DNA of 8,211 nt, from assembly GCA_021785115.1 (NCBI GenBank), contig JAJYGO010000082.1:1-8211 (forward strand), given 5' to 3'. The translations under genes and the position numbers were made by a program. Positions 1-5,761 of the stretch are shown here, one piece after another. The DNA is from Chloroflexota bacterium (GTDB lineage: Bacteria; Chloroflexota; Limnocylindria; Limnocylindrales; CSP1-4). How positions within the stretch are numbered: the stretch's first letter is position 1; the number at the start of each line of letters is the position of its first letter. The notes beneath the pieces were generated by a model, which was given only the letters and a program-made list of their open reading frames with translations, searched no databases and was not told the origin of the DNA.

Positions 1-1
1 A

Positions 2-433
2 ACCTCGAATCCAGGGGCGGGGGAGCTGCAGGACCTGCAGGTTGGCCCGGACGCGGACCAGGCCTGGCCGCCGGAACCGCTGCACGTGCGCGTGGCGCGC
101 CGTGCTCGACTGTGGAACGAGCGTCACGGGACGGTGGGCCTGGTGGTGGGCGCGACGGCGCCGCGGGAGCTGGAGGCGCTGCGGTACGTCGCCCCGGAGC
201 TTGCCTTCCTCGTGCCGGGCGTGGGCGCCCAGGGCGGGGACGCGGATGCCGCGCTGGCGCATGGGCCGGCGACCGCTGCCGCCGCCGGGTCGCGCCCCGG
301 AGGGGGCCTGCTGGTGAACGTGTCGCGCGGCATCGCCGGGGCGGCGATCGGCGCGACGGACCCCTCCGCGGCCATCGCCCGGGCCGCAGCCCGCTGGGCG
401 GCCACCCTGCCGGTGCTACAATCGCAGCCCTGA
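2..433 (+). CDS. pyrF: Orotidine 5'-phosphate decarboxylase, C-terminal part (left edge cut)
   Basis: Decarboxylates OMP to UMP, the last step of de novo pyrimidine synthesis, in the cytoplasm. The frame is open from base 2 to the TGA at 431-433, giving 143 visible residues; the N-terminal half with the catalytic Asp-x-Lys-x-x-Asp motif lies outside the window. Visible family signatures, in order, are TSNPGA near the left edge, LVVGAT (phosphate-binding strand), FLVPGVGAQGGD (the loop typical of the roughly 270-residue subfamily 2 enzymes) and VNVSRGI near the end. The order and spacing fit subfamily 2 PyrF. The internal ATG at 86 is not a start, because the conserved TSNPGA lies upstream of it. 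The gene ends 33 nt before tatA, and its last codons contain the likely tat promoter. Identification is firm; the full length cannot be judged. Confidence 0.93.
   Translation, partial: TSNPGAGELQDLQVGPDADQAWPPEPLHVRVARRARLWNERHGTVGLVVGATAPRELEALRYVAPELAFLVPGVGAQGGDADAALAHGPATAAAAGSRPGGGLLVNVSRGIAGAAIGATDPSAAIARAAARWAATLPVLQSQP
414..422 (+). promoter_or_regulatory. Putative extended -10 promoter of tatA-tatC
   Basis: TGCTACAAT is a good extended -10 box (TGn followed by TACAAT), lying in the last codons of pyrF. A start about 7 nt downstream would give a leader of roughly 38 nt before the tatA ATG, carrying the AGGAG ribosome site at 451-455. No good -35 hexamer is seen 17 nt upstream (CTGGGC at 394-399), which extended -10 promoters can tolerate. 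This is an inference from sequence only. Confidence 0.5.
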
Positions 434-466
434 CCGGGGTCGTCAGCCTGAGGAGTCGCGTCGATC

Positions 467-769
467 ATGCCCGACATCGGACCGATGGAGATCATCCTGG
501 TCCTGGCCATTGCGCTGCTCGTGCTCGGGCCGAGCAAGCTCCCCGAGATCGGGAAGAGCCTTGGAGCGAGCATCCGCGAGTTCCGCAAGGCGACCACGGA
601 TGTGCAGGAGTCGGTAAGGCTCGACGCGCCAGCTCCGGCTGCGCCGCCCGCTCCGTCCGCCACGGCTGCTTCCTCCGCCCCGGCGGTCCCGGCCACCCCG
701 GTCCAGCCGCCGTCGGCGCAACCCCCGTCGCAGGCGGGCGGCTCCGGCGAGCCCCAGGCCGGGGCCTGA
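467..769 (+). CDS. tatA: Twin-arginine translocase subunit TatA/TatB family
   Basis: Small membrane protein (100 aa) that assembles with TatC to move folded twin-arginine signal proteins across the cytoplasmic membrane. Residues 1-7 are a short outer segment, 8-20 begin the single membrane helix, LGPSKLPEIGKSLG (20-33) forms the hinge and the start of the amphipathic helix, and REFRKA follows. From about residue 53 the tail is a Pro/Ala/Ser-rich, low-complexity cytoplasmic stretch, as in many high-GC TatA proteins. The start is set by AGGAG at 451-455, 11 nt before ATG. The N-terminal DIGPME with Glu8 and the LGP hinge recall TatB, whereas KLPEIGKSLG and REFRKA are TatA-like. With only one such gene beside tatC it may serve both roles, as in minimal TatAC systems. 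The functional split is inference; family membership is firm. Confidence 0.93.
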   Translation: MPDIGPMEIILVLAIALLVLGPSKLPEIGKSLGASIREFRKATTDVQESVRLDAPAPAAPPAPSATAASSAPAVPATPVQPPSAQPPSQAGGSGEPQAGA

Positions 770-778
770 TCGGCCCCG
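751..778 (+). promoter_or_regulatory. Two overlapping GC hairpins around the tatA stop codon
   Basis: Bases 760-766 (CGGGGCC) pair perfectly with 772-778 (GGCCCCG); the 5-nt loop TGATC contains the tatA stop codon. Bases 751-755 (GCCCC) can instead pair with 761-765 (GGGGC) around a 5-nt loop. The two hairpins share the GGGG strand, so they exclude each other. There is no T-run, so this is not a standard intrinsic terminator. It could slow ribosomes or RNases between tatA and tatC, but GC-rich DNA makes such stems by chance fairly often. Confidence 0.35.
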
Positions 779-793
779 CGCGCTCATCTTCGC

Positions 794-1588
794 GTGGCTG
801 ACCTGGAGGCGGTCCGGCCCGGGGACCTGGCCCTGACCGGCGGAGGCGGCCCGCGGGACCCTACCCCGTCCTCGCCTGCGCCTGCCGCCGGCGACGACGC
901 GGTCATGAGCCTGGTCGACCACCTGGCCGAGCTGCGACGCCGTCTCTTCGTCTCCATCCTCGCGGTCGTCGTGGGGTCCGTGCTCGGACTGTTCCTCGCC
1001 CCACGTGCGATCGAGATCCTCAAGGCGCCGATCCCGGGAGCGCTCCGCTTCACGGACCTGGGCGGCGCGTTCTTCATCCAGCTCAAGGTCGCGGTCGTGA
1101 TCGGCGTGGTGCTGGCCATGCCGGTGATCCTGTGGCAGTTCTGGCGCTTCGTGGCGCCGGGGCTGACGCCCGAGGAGCGCCGCCTGGCCCGGCCGTGGGT
1201 CCCGCTTGCGCTCCTGTTCTTCGCCCTCGGGGTGGCCGTCGCGTACGTGGTCCTGCCGTTCGCGTCCGCGTTCCTGCTCGGGTTCGCCGTGCCGGGGGTC
1301 CTGGAGCCGCTCATCACGGCCGAGGCGTACTTCGGGTTCGTGACGATGCTCTTCCTCGCCTTCGGGCTCGTCATGGAGTTTCCGATCGTGCTCGTGCTGC
1401 TCAGCAAGGTCGGGATCATCACCTCGGAGCGCCTGCGCAAGAACCGCCGCATGGTGATCCTCGGGATCGCGATCTTCGCGGTGGTCGTGACGCCGGGTGG
1501 CGACCCGATCAGCCCGAGCGTCCTTGGCACGGTGATGTACGTGCTCTTCGAGTTCAGCATCCTCCTCGTGCGCTGGACCGGACGGTGA
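794..1588 (+). CDS. tatC: Twin-arginine translocase subunit TatC
   Basis: Polytopic core of the Tat translocase that recognises twin-arginine signal peptides. At 264 aa from GTG 794 it shows HLAELRRRL (43-51, the conserved cytoplasmic N-terminus), first membrane helix about 52-69, second about 95-117, FVAPGL (119-124), third about 136-157, further helices about 180-203 and 221-255, MEFP with Glu195 in the membrane, and the late PGGDPIS loop (234-240). About six helices are expected and fit. The start is uncertain. GTG 794 has no ribosome site and adds a Gly/Pro-rich 37-residue lead, while ATG 905 gives the usual compact MSLVDHLAELRRRL start, also without a clear ribosome site. The reading frame is the same as tatA and open from the tatA TGA onward. 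It follows tatA by 24 nt and precedes rapZ by 22 nt, suggesting one transcript. Confidence 0.94.
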   Translation: MADLEAVRPGDLALTGGGGPRDPTPSSPAPAAGDDAVMSLVDHLAELRRRLFVSILAVVVGSVLGLFLAPRAIEILKAPIPGALRFTDLGGAFFIQLKVAVVIGVVLAMPVILWQFWRFVAPGLTPEERRLARPWVPLALLFFALGVAVAYVVLPFASAFLLGFAVPGVLEPLITAEAYFGFVTMLFLAFGLVMEFPIVLVLLSKVGIITSERLRKNRRMVILGIAIFAVVVTPGGDPISPSVLGTVMYVLFEFSILLVRWTGR

Positions 1589-1610
1589 CGAGCGGCGAGG
1601 GAAGCATCAC

Positions 1611-2483
1611 GTGGCCGAGTCCCAGCACGTCGCGGTGATCACCGGCCTCTCCGGTGCCGGCAAGACCACCACCAGCAAGCTCTTCGAGGACCTCGGCTAC
1701 ACCGTCGTCGACAACCTGCCGGCGGAGTTCCTTCCGGGGCTGGCCGAGCTGGTGGCGCGCGAGCCGACCCGGTTCGACCGGGTGGCGATCGTCATCGATG
1801 TGCGCGCGGGCGACGCCCCGGCGGCGTTCGCGGAGACGATGGAGGCGCTGCAGGCGCGCGGCCTGCGGCCCCAGGTGTTCTTCCTGGAGGCGCGCGATGA
1901 CGTCCTCGTGCGGCGCTTCAGCGAGACCCGGCATCGCCATCCCCTGGGCGGCCATGGCGGGATCGCCGCGTCGATCGCTCAGGAGCGGCTGGTGCTCGAG
2001 CCGCTGCGGGAGTGCGCGGACACGATCATCGACACGTCCGACCTGTCCGGCCGCGAGCTCCGCGAGCGCATCTTCGGTGCCCTGGAGCTGGAGACGGAGC
2101 CCGAGCAGATGACGCTCCAGCTCGTGAGCTTCGGGTACAAGTACGGGCTGCCGATCGAGGCGGACATCGTCTTCGACGTCCGGTTCATGGAGAACCCGTA
2201 CTACGATCCGGAGCTGCGCCCGCTGTCCGGGCTCACCGAGCCGGTCCGTGCGCGCGTGCTGGGGCAACCTGCGGCCCAGCGGTTTCTCGAGCTGGCCGAG
2301 GAGTTCTTCGAATTCGCCATCCCCGCGTATGCTGCCGAGGGAAAAACGCGCCTGACGGTGGCGATCGGCTGCACCGGTGGATACCATCGGTCCATCGTCA
2401 TTGCCGAGGAGATGAAGCGGCGCTGGGCGGAGCGCGGGTACGGTGGCGTCAGCGTCTGGCACCGTGAGCTCGAGCGAGCGTGA
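1611..2483 (+). CDS. rapZ: RapZ/YvcJ family nucleotide-binding adaptor
   Basis: P-loop protein of 290 aa, the usual family length. In E. coli RapZ binds glucosamine-6-phosphate and directs small RNA decay to control GlmS; in Gram-positives (YvcJ) it binds and hydrolyses nucleotides. Visible motifs are Walker A GLSGAGKT (12-19), DNLP (34-37), IDVRAGD (62-68), the RRFSETRHRHPL stretch (101-112), and in the C-terminal domain SFGYKYGLP (173-181), FDVRFMENPYY (188-198) and GCTGGYHRS (253-261). The C-terminal domain is the part that binds the ligand in the E. coli protein. The GTG start at 1611 is supported by GAGGGA at 1597-1602, 8 nt upstream. It sits 22 nt after tatC and 7 nt before yvcK, in the conserved rapZ-yvcK-whiA order. 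The sensing role in this organism is inferred; family identity is firm. Confidence 0.96.
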   Translation: MAESQHVAVITGLSGAGKTTTSKLFEDLGYTVVDNLPAEFLPGLAELVAREPTRFDRVAIVIDVRAGDAPAAFAETMEALQARGLRPQVFFLEARDDVLVRRFSETRHRHPLGGHGGIAASIAQERLVLEPLRECADTIIDTSDLSGRELRERIFGALELETEPEQMTLQLVSFGYKYGLPIEADIVFDVRFMENPYYDPELRPLSGLTEPVRARVLGQPAAQRFLELAEEFFEFAIPAYAAEGKTRLTVAIGCTGGYHRSIVIAEEMKRRWAERGYGGVSVWHRELERA

Positions 2484-2490
2484 GGGGGCC

Positions 2491-3879
2491 GTGAGCGAGG
2501 CCGATCGGCCGGGACGGCGCGGAGCGCGGCGGCGGGGACCGGCGCGGCGGGGGCCGACGCTGCGAGGGGGCCGGCTCCGGTACTGGCTGATGCCCGGCAT
2601 CGGGGTCAAGCGCTGGCTCGCGCTGGTGCTGGCCGGCGAGCTCGCACTGGCCCTGGCGGGCGCCTTCGTGCTCAAACAGGTGTACCGGGACATCATCGTG
2701 ACGGGCCCCCTGGAGGGGGTCGTCTACGTCCTGACCCTCCAGTTCCTGCCGTACGGCGCACGCGCCATCCCGTTCCTGGTCGCCGGGATCGTGGCCTTCT
2801 CGGTGGGCGTGTTCCAGCTCACCCGGACGCTGCTGCTGCCGTTCGGGGAGCCGTCGGGGCCGCTCGTCGAGGTCATCTACCAGAAGCGCTATCTCGCCCG
2901 AGGCCCGCGGGTCGTCGCGATCGGGGGCGGGACCGGGCTCTCGGCGCTGCTGCGCGGCCTCAAGGAACATACCAGCAACATCACCGCGGTGGTCACGGTG
3001 GCGGACGACGGAGGCTCCTCGGGGAAGCTCCGGGCGGAGCTGGGGATCGCGCCCATGGGCGATATCCGGAACTGCATCGCTGCGCTGGCCGACACCGAGC
3101 CGCTCATGACGCGGCTCCTCCAGTACCGCTTCCCGGAGGACGCGGCCCTCGCCCCTGGCCTGGGAGGCCACGCGTTCGGTAACCTGCTGATCGCGGCGAT
3201 GAGCGCGATCGAGGACGACTTCGAGGAAGGCGTCCGGCAGTCGAACCGGGTCCTCGCGGTGCGAGGGCAGGTGCTCCCCGCGGCCCCCGTCCCGCTCACG
3301 CTTCACGCCCGCGTCGCCGGGGGAACGGAGATCCACGGCCAGTCGTCGATCGCGCGGGCGACCGGGATCGAGCGTGTCTGGGTCACGCCTTCCGACGTCG
3401 GCGCAACTGCCGAGGTCCTCGAGGCGATCGCGTACGCCGACTTCATCGTGCTGGGGCCCGGAAGCCTCTACACGAGCCTGCTGCCGAGCCTGCTGATCCC
3501 GGAGGTGCGCGATGCGGTGGCGGCATCCCGGGCGCTGCGCTGCTACGTGTGCAACGTCGCGACGCAGGTCGGTGAGACCGAGGGGTACGGGCTGGCGGCG
3601 CACCTGGCGGCGCTGATGCTGCACGCGGGGCCCGAACTCGTGGACGTGGTCCTGGCGAACGACGATTTCAGCGCGGCGCGCCCCGAGGGCGACCGGAGCG
3701 AACCGGTACGCCTGGACTGGGTGCACGCGCGCGGCGGCCCGGATCTCGTTACCCGGCACGTGGTCGATACGCAGAACGCGCACCGTCACGACTCCGATCT
3801 CCTGGCGGCCGCGCTCATGGACATCCTCCAGGAGCGCGGGCGATCTCGACCGCTCCTGCACGTGGCCAGCACGGCATGA
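2491..3879 (+). CDS. yvcK: Gluconeogenesis factor YvcK/CuvA, membrane-anchored form
   Basis: CofD-fold protein of the YvcK/CuvA family, which binds UDP-GlcNAc and is needed for growth on gluconeogenic carbon and for normal cell-wall synthesis in Bacillus and mycobacteria. I use GTG 2491 (462 aa) because GAGG at 2482-2485 lies 5 nt upstream, overlapping the rapZ stop; in-frame GTGs at 2443 and 2464 would overlap rapZ. The N-terminus is Arg/Gly-rich (6-30), then PGIGVKRW leads into membrane helix 1 (about 42-61); helix 2 is about 93-112. The catalytic-fold part begins at GGGTGLS (146-152) and continues with VADDGGSSGKLR, GDIRNC, GHAFGNLL, GPGSLYTSLLPSLL and CNVATQVGETEGY. Typical soluble YvcK proteins are about 320 aa, so the extra 140 residues are the anchor. 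The positive N-terminus predicts that both ends are cytoplasmic. Confidence 0.95.
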   Translation: MSEADRPGRRGARRRGPARRGPTLRGGRLRYWLMPGIGVKRWLALVLAGELALALAGAFVLKQVYRDIIVTGPLEGVVYVLTLQFLPYGARAIPFLVAGIVAFSVGVFQLTRTLLLPFGEPSGPLVEVIYQKRYLARGPRVVAIGGGTGLSALLRGLKEHTSNITAVVTVADDGGSSGKLRAELGIAPMGDIRNCIAALADTEPLMTRLLQYRFPEDAALAPGLGGHAFGNLLIAAMSAIEDDFEEGVRQSNRVLAVRGQVLPAAPVPLTLHARVAGGTEIHGQSSIARATGIERVWVTPSDVGATAEVLEAIAYADFIVLGPGSLYTSLLPSLLIPEVRDAVAASRALRCYVCNVATQVGETEGYGLAAHLAALMLHAGPELVDVVLANDDFSAARPEGDRSEPVRLDWVHARGGPDLVTRHVVDTQNAHRHDSDLLAAALMDILQERGRSRPLLHVASTA

Positions 3880-3918
3880 TCCCGCGGCGTCGGGAGGGCA
3901 CGGCATGACCCCGCGGCG
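3869..3918 (+). repeat. Imperfect tandem duplication at the yvcK-whiA junction
   Basis: Bases 3869-3889 and 3898-3918 match at 20 of 21 positions with a 29-nt offset. The first copy contains the end of yvcK (ATGA at 3876-3879) and the second contains the whiA start (ATGA at 3905-3908). Weaker similarity continues to the right after a 2-nt shift (CGGGAG at 3891 and at 3922). This looks like a local duplication that moved the whiA start downstream from an ancestral overlap with the yvcK stop. Confidence 0.75.
3876..3908 (+). other. 10-codon mini-ORF bridging yvcK and whiA
   Basis: ATG at 3876 overlaps the yvcK stop (ATGA), and its frame reads MIPRRREGTA before a TGA at 3906-3908 that overlaps the whiA ATG (again ATGA). 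The first six residues resemble the whiA N-terminus MTPRRR because both come from the duplicated unit. It carries the whiA ribosome site inside it, so it could couple whiA translation to yvcK. No strong ribosome site precedes ATG 3876. It may equally be an untranslated scar of the duplication. Confidence 0.35.
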
Positions 3919-4891
3919 GCGCGGGAGCCCCGCCCGCGGGAATCCGTCTCTCGCGAACCCGGCCCCGGCGCCGCCCCGGACGCGCGTCCCCAACCCGGAC
4001 CGCGAGCTGGTCGCCGCGGTCCGCGCCGAGCTGGCGGCGATCGAACCGACCCGCGAGTGCTGCCGATCCGCGGAACGGATGGGGCTGGGCAGCGCGGCGA
4101 CCGGCGAGGCTCACTCTGCGGCCGTCGCGCGGCTGGCCGTGCGCCTCGGGCCGGCGCCGGACTCCTCCTCCCCGGAGGCGCCGCCCTCGTTCGATTGGGC
4201 CGGTGCGGCGGATCACTGCCGGATGGCATGGCTGCGCGGCACGTTCCTGGCCCACGGGTCCCTGAGTCTCGGGTTCGCGCGTACGCACCTCGAGTTCGTG
4301 GTGGCCCCCGCGGATGCGCCGGAGCTCGCGCGGCGGCTGGCATCGCTGGGCCTGCCGGCCGCAGTCCGGCTGCGGCGGGGGAGGGGCGTGCTCACCTGGA
4401 AGAGCGGCGAGCGCGTGGCGGCGTTCCTGCGCGAGATCGGGGCAGGGCCGTCGTTGCTCGAGTTGGAGGCCAGGGGGGTCGCGCGGATCCTGCGCGGGGA
4501 GCTGAACCGGCTCCTCAACGCCGAGGCCGCCAATCTCGAACGCTCGGTGGGCGCGTCCGCCCGGCAGCTCGAGGCAATCGTGCGCCTCCAGGGTGACGGG
4601 CGGCTTGCCGCCGAACGAGAGGCGGTCCGGGTGGTCGCCCGCGCGCGGCTGCGGGATCCCGACGCGACGCTGGGCGAGCTGGCGGCGGAGCTGGGCGTGA
4701 CGCGCTCGTCGGTGCAGCGGGCGCTCGAACGGATCGAGCGGCTGGCACTGCACCCGCTGGACGGTGACCTGCCGCTGCGCGCCGGCTCCCGGCGCAGCGC
4801 GAAGCCTGCGGGCGGTGCGCGCGTCCCGATGCGGCTCGACGCGGGCAATGCCCCATTCGGCCCGGTACGCGAACGCCTCGTGCCGGGATAA
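3905..4891 (+). CDS. whiA: WhiA-family DNA-binding protein, divergent
   Basis: WhiA proteins join a degenerate LAGLIDADG homing-endonuclease domain to a C-terminal helix-turn-helix. They control sporulation in Streptomyces and division or chromosome segregation in Bacillus. This one is 328 aa; GGAGG at 3893-3897, 7 nt before the ATG, fixes the start. Residues 1-30 are a Pro/Arg-rich lead. ELAAIEPTRECCR (42-54) is the family N-terminal signature, WLRGTFLAHGSL (109-120) and THLEF (127-131) mark the second LAGLIDADG half, WKSGERVAAFLREIGA (165-180) follows, and NAEAANLERS (205-214) opens the HTH domain ending in SSVQRALERIERLA (268-281). Only about 50 residues separate CCR from CRMAWLRG, shorter than I expect (about 85-90), so the first half-domain seems reduced. 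The usual SKSGVNHR-like recognition helix is replaced. The last 45 residues are unrecognised and partly encode the tpiA upstream element. Confidence 0.85.
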   Translation: MTPRRRGSPARGNPSLANPAPAPPRTRVPNPDRELVAAVRAELAAIEPTRECCRSAERMGLGSAATGEAHSAAVARLAVRLGPAPDSSSPEAPPSFDWAGAADHCRMAWLRGTFLAHGSLSLGFARTHLEFVVAPADAPELARRLASLGLPAAVRLRRGRGVLTWKSGERVAAFLREIGAGPSLLELEARGVARILRGELNRLLNAEAANLERSVGASARQLEAIVRLQGDGRLAAEREAVRVVARARLRDPDATLGELAAELGVTRSSVQRALERIERLALHPLDGDLPLRAGSRRSAKPAGGARVPMRLDAGNAPFGPVRERLVPG

Positions 4892-4898
4892 TCGCGGC
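4851..4898 (+). promoter_or_regulatory. Upstream element of tpiA (two-block motif with leaderless -10)
   Basis: Block 1 is CCCCATTCGGCCCGG (4851-4865), block 2 is GCCGGGATAAT (4882-4892), separated by 16 nt, and 6 nt later comes the tpiA ATG. The identical blocks with identical spacings precede gpmA. GATAAT (4887-4892) matches a -10 box and predicts a start at about 4899, so tpiA mRNA would be leaderless; no Shine-Dalgarno sequence is visible. CCCGG (4861-4865) and CCGGG (4883-4887) form inverted half-sites 22 bp apart centre to centre, about two helical turns. The element lies inside the 3' end of whiA, whose TAA stop is part of GATAAT. Confidence 0.7.
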
Positions 4899-5693
4899 AT
4901 GCGACCGATCATCATTGCCGCCAACTGGAAGATGAACACCACCCCGGCCGACGCTGGCCCGCTGGCCTCCGCCATCGCCGCGGCCACGGCCACGGACGAC
5001 GTCGTGCGCGTGATCTGTCCGCCGTACGTCTGCCTGGCACCGGTGCGCGACGCCCTGGCCGGCACCGGGATCGCGGTGGGTGCCCAGGATGTGCACCCGC
5101 TGGCCGCCGGGGCGTACACGGGCGAGATCAGCGCCGGCATGCTCGCCGGGCTGGCGAGCTGGTGCATCGTCGGGCACTCGGAGCGCCGGCGCGACCAGCA
5201 CGAGACGGACGAGCTGATCGGCCGCAAGCTGGCACGCTGCCTTGAGTCGGGCCTGCGCCCGATCTGGTGCGTCGGCGAGCAGCTCGACGAGCGCGAGGCC
5301 GGACGCGCCGAGGCGGTCGTCCGCGAGCAGGTGGGGCGGGCGCTCCTGGCGGGCGGCCTGTCGAACGGCGACTGGGCCGGGTCGGTGGTGATCGCCTACG
5401 AGCCGGTCTGGGCGATCGGCACCGGCCGCACGGCGCGTGGTGCGGACGCGGCCGCCATGGCAGACGCCATCCGGGCCGCGCTCGAGGCGAACGGGTGGAC
5501 ACGCGACGCGGCGGCGGCCGTGCCGATCCTCTACGGCGGCAGCGTGACCGCGGCCAGCATCGGCGAGTTCCTCGCGGAGCCGGCCATCGACGGTGCGCTG
5601 GTCGGAGGGGCGAGCCTGAAGCCGGACGAGATGGCCGGGATCGTGGCGCGGGCCACGACGACGGCAGCCGCGAGGCGGGCCGCGGCGGGATAG
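4899..5693 (+). CDS. tpiA: Triose-phosphate isomerase
   Basis: Interconverts dihydroxyacetone phosphate and glyceraldehyde 3-phosphate in glycolysis and gluconeogenesis; cytoplasmic TIM-barrel dimer. From ATG 4899 it has 264 aa, slightly above the usual 250, the extra being an Ala/Arg-rich C-terminal tail. Active-site residues are all visible: Asn9 and Lys11 in AANWKMN, His93 in IVGHSERR, Glu168 in AYEPVWAIGTG (with flexible loop 6 following), and the phosphate-binding LYGGSV near the end. GAQDVHPLAAGAYTGEIS (61-78) is also canonical. Upstream in-frame ATGs (as far as 4764) lie within whiA and precede no family sequence, so 4899 is the start, supported by the identical spacing of the upstream element before gpmA. 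It starts 7 nt after whiA, and its stop lies 32 nt from the convergent gpmA stop. Confidence 0.97.
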   Translation: MRPIIIAANWKMNTTPADAGPLASAIAAATATDDVVRVICPPYVCLAPVRDALAGTGIAVGAQDVHPLAAGAYTGEISAGMLAGLASWCIVGHSERRRDQHETDELIGRKLARCLESGLRPIWCVGEQLDEREAGRAEAVVREQVGRALLAGGLSNGDWAGSVVIAYEPVWAIGTGRTARGADAAAMADAIRAALEANGWTRDAAAAVPILYGGSVTAASIGEFLAEPAIDGALVGGASLKPDEMAGIVARATTTAAARRAAAG

Positions 5694-5705
5694 TCCGCCC
5701 GCGAA

Positions 5706-5761
5706 CGTGCCCTGCGCCGCGACCGTCAGCCCTGCGGCCTGGCCGTGCCCTGCGCCGCGAC
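5706..5761. repeat. 18-bp direct repeat at the convergent tpiA/gpmA ends
   Basis: Bases 5706-5723 and 5744-5761 are identical over 18 positions, offset by 38. One copy lies in the last codons of gpmA, the other just beyond its stop codon, in the 32-nt gap between tpiA and gpmA. The offset is not a multiple of three, so the outer copy is out of frame with gpmA. No T-rich hairpin typical of an intrinsic terminator is visible in the gap. Confidence 0.6.

Noticed and set aside
2449..3993. Long minus-strand open frame (514 codons) opposite yvcK
   Set aside because: Shadow of yvcK in GC-rich DNA; its product is Arg/His/Pro-rich low-complexity sequence without any family motif, while the plus strand has clear YvcK motifs.
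3815..5227. Long minus-strand open frame opposite whiA and tpiA
   Set aside because: Same reason: it spans two recognised genes and their junction, with Arg/Pro/Ala-rich composition and no motif.
5694..5725. Possible bidirectional terminator between tpiA and gpmA
   Set aside because: No clear hairpin followed by a T-run on either strand; the small GC stems nearby fall in the Ala-codon run of gpmA.
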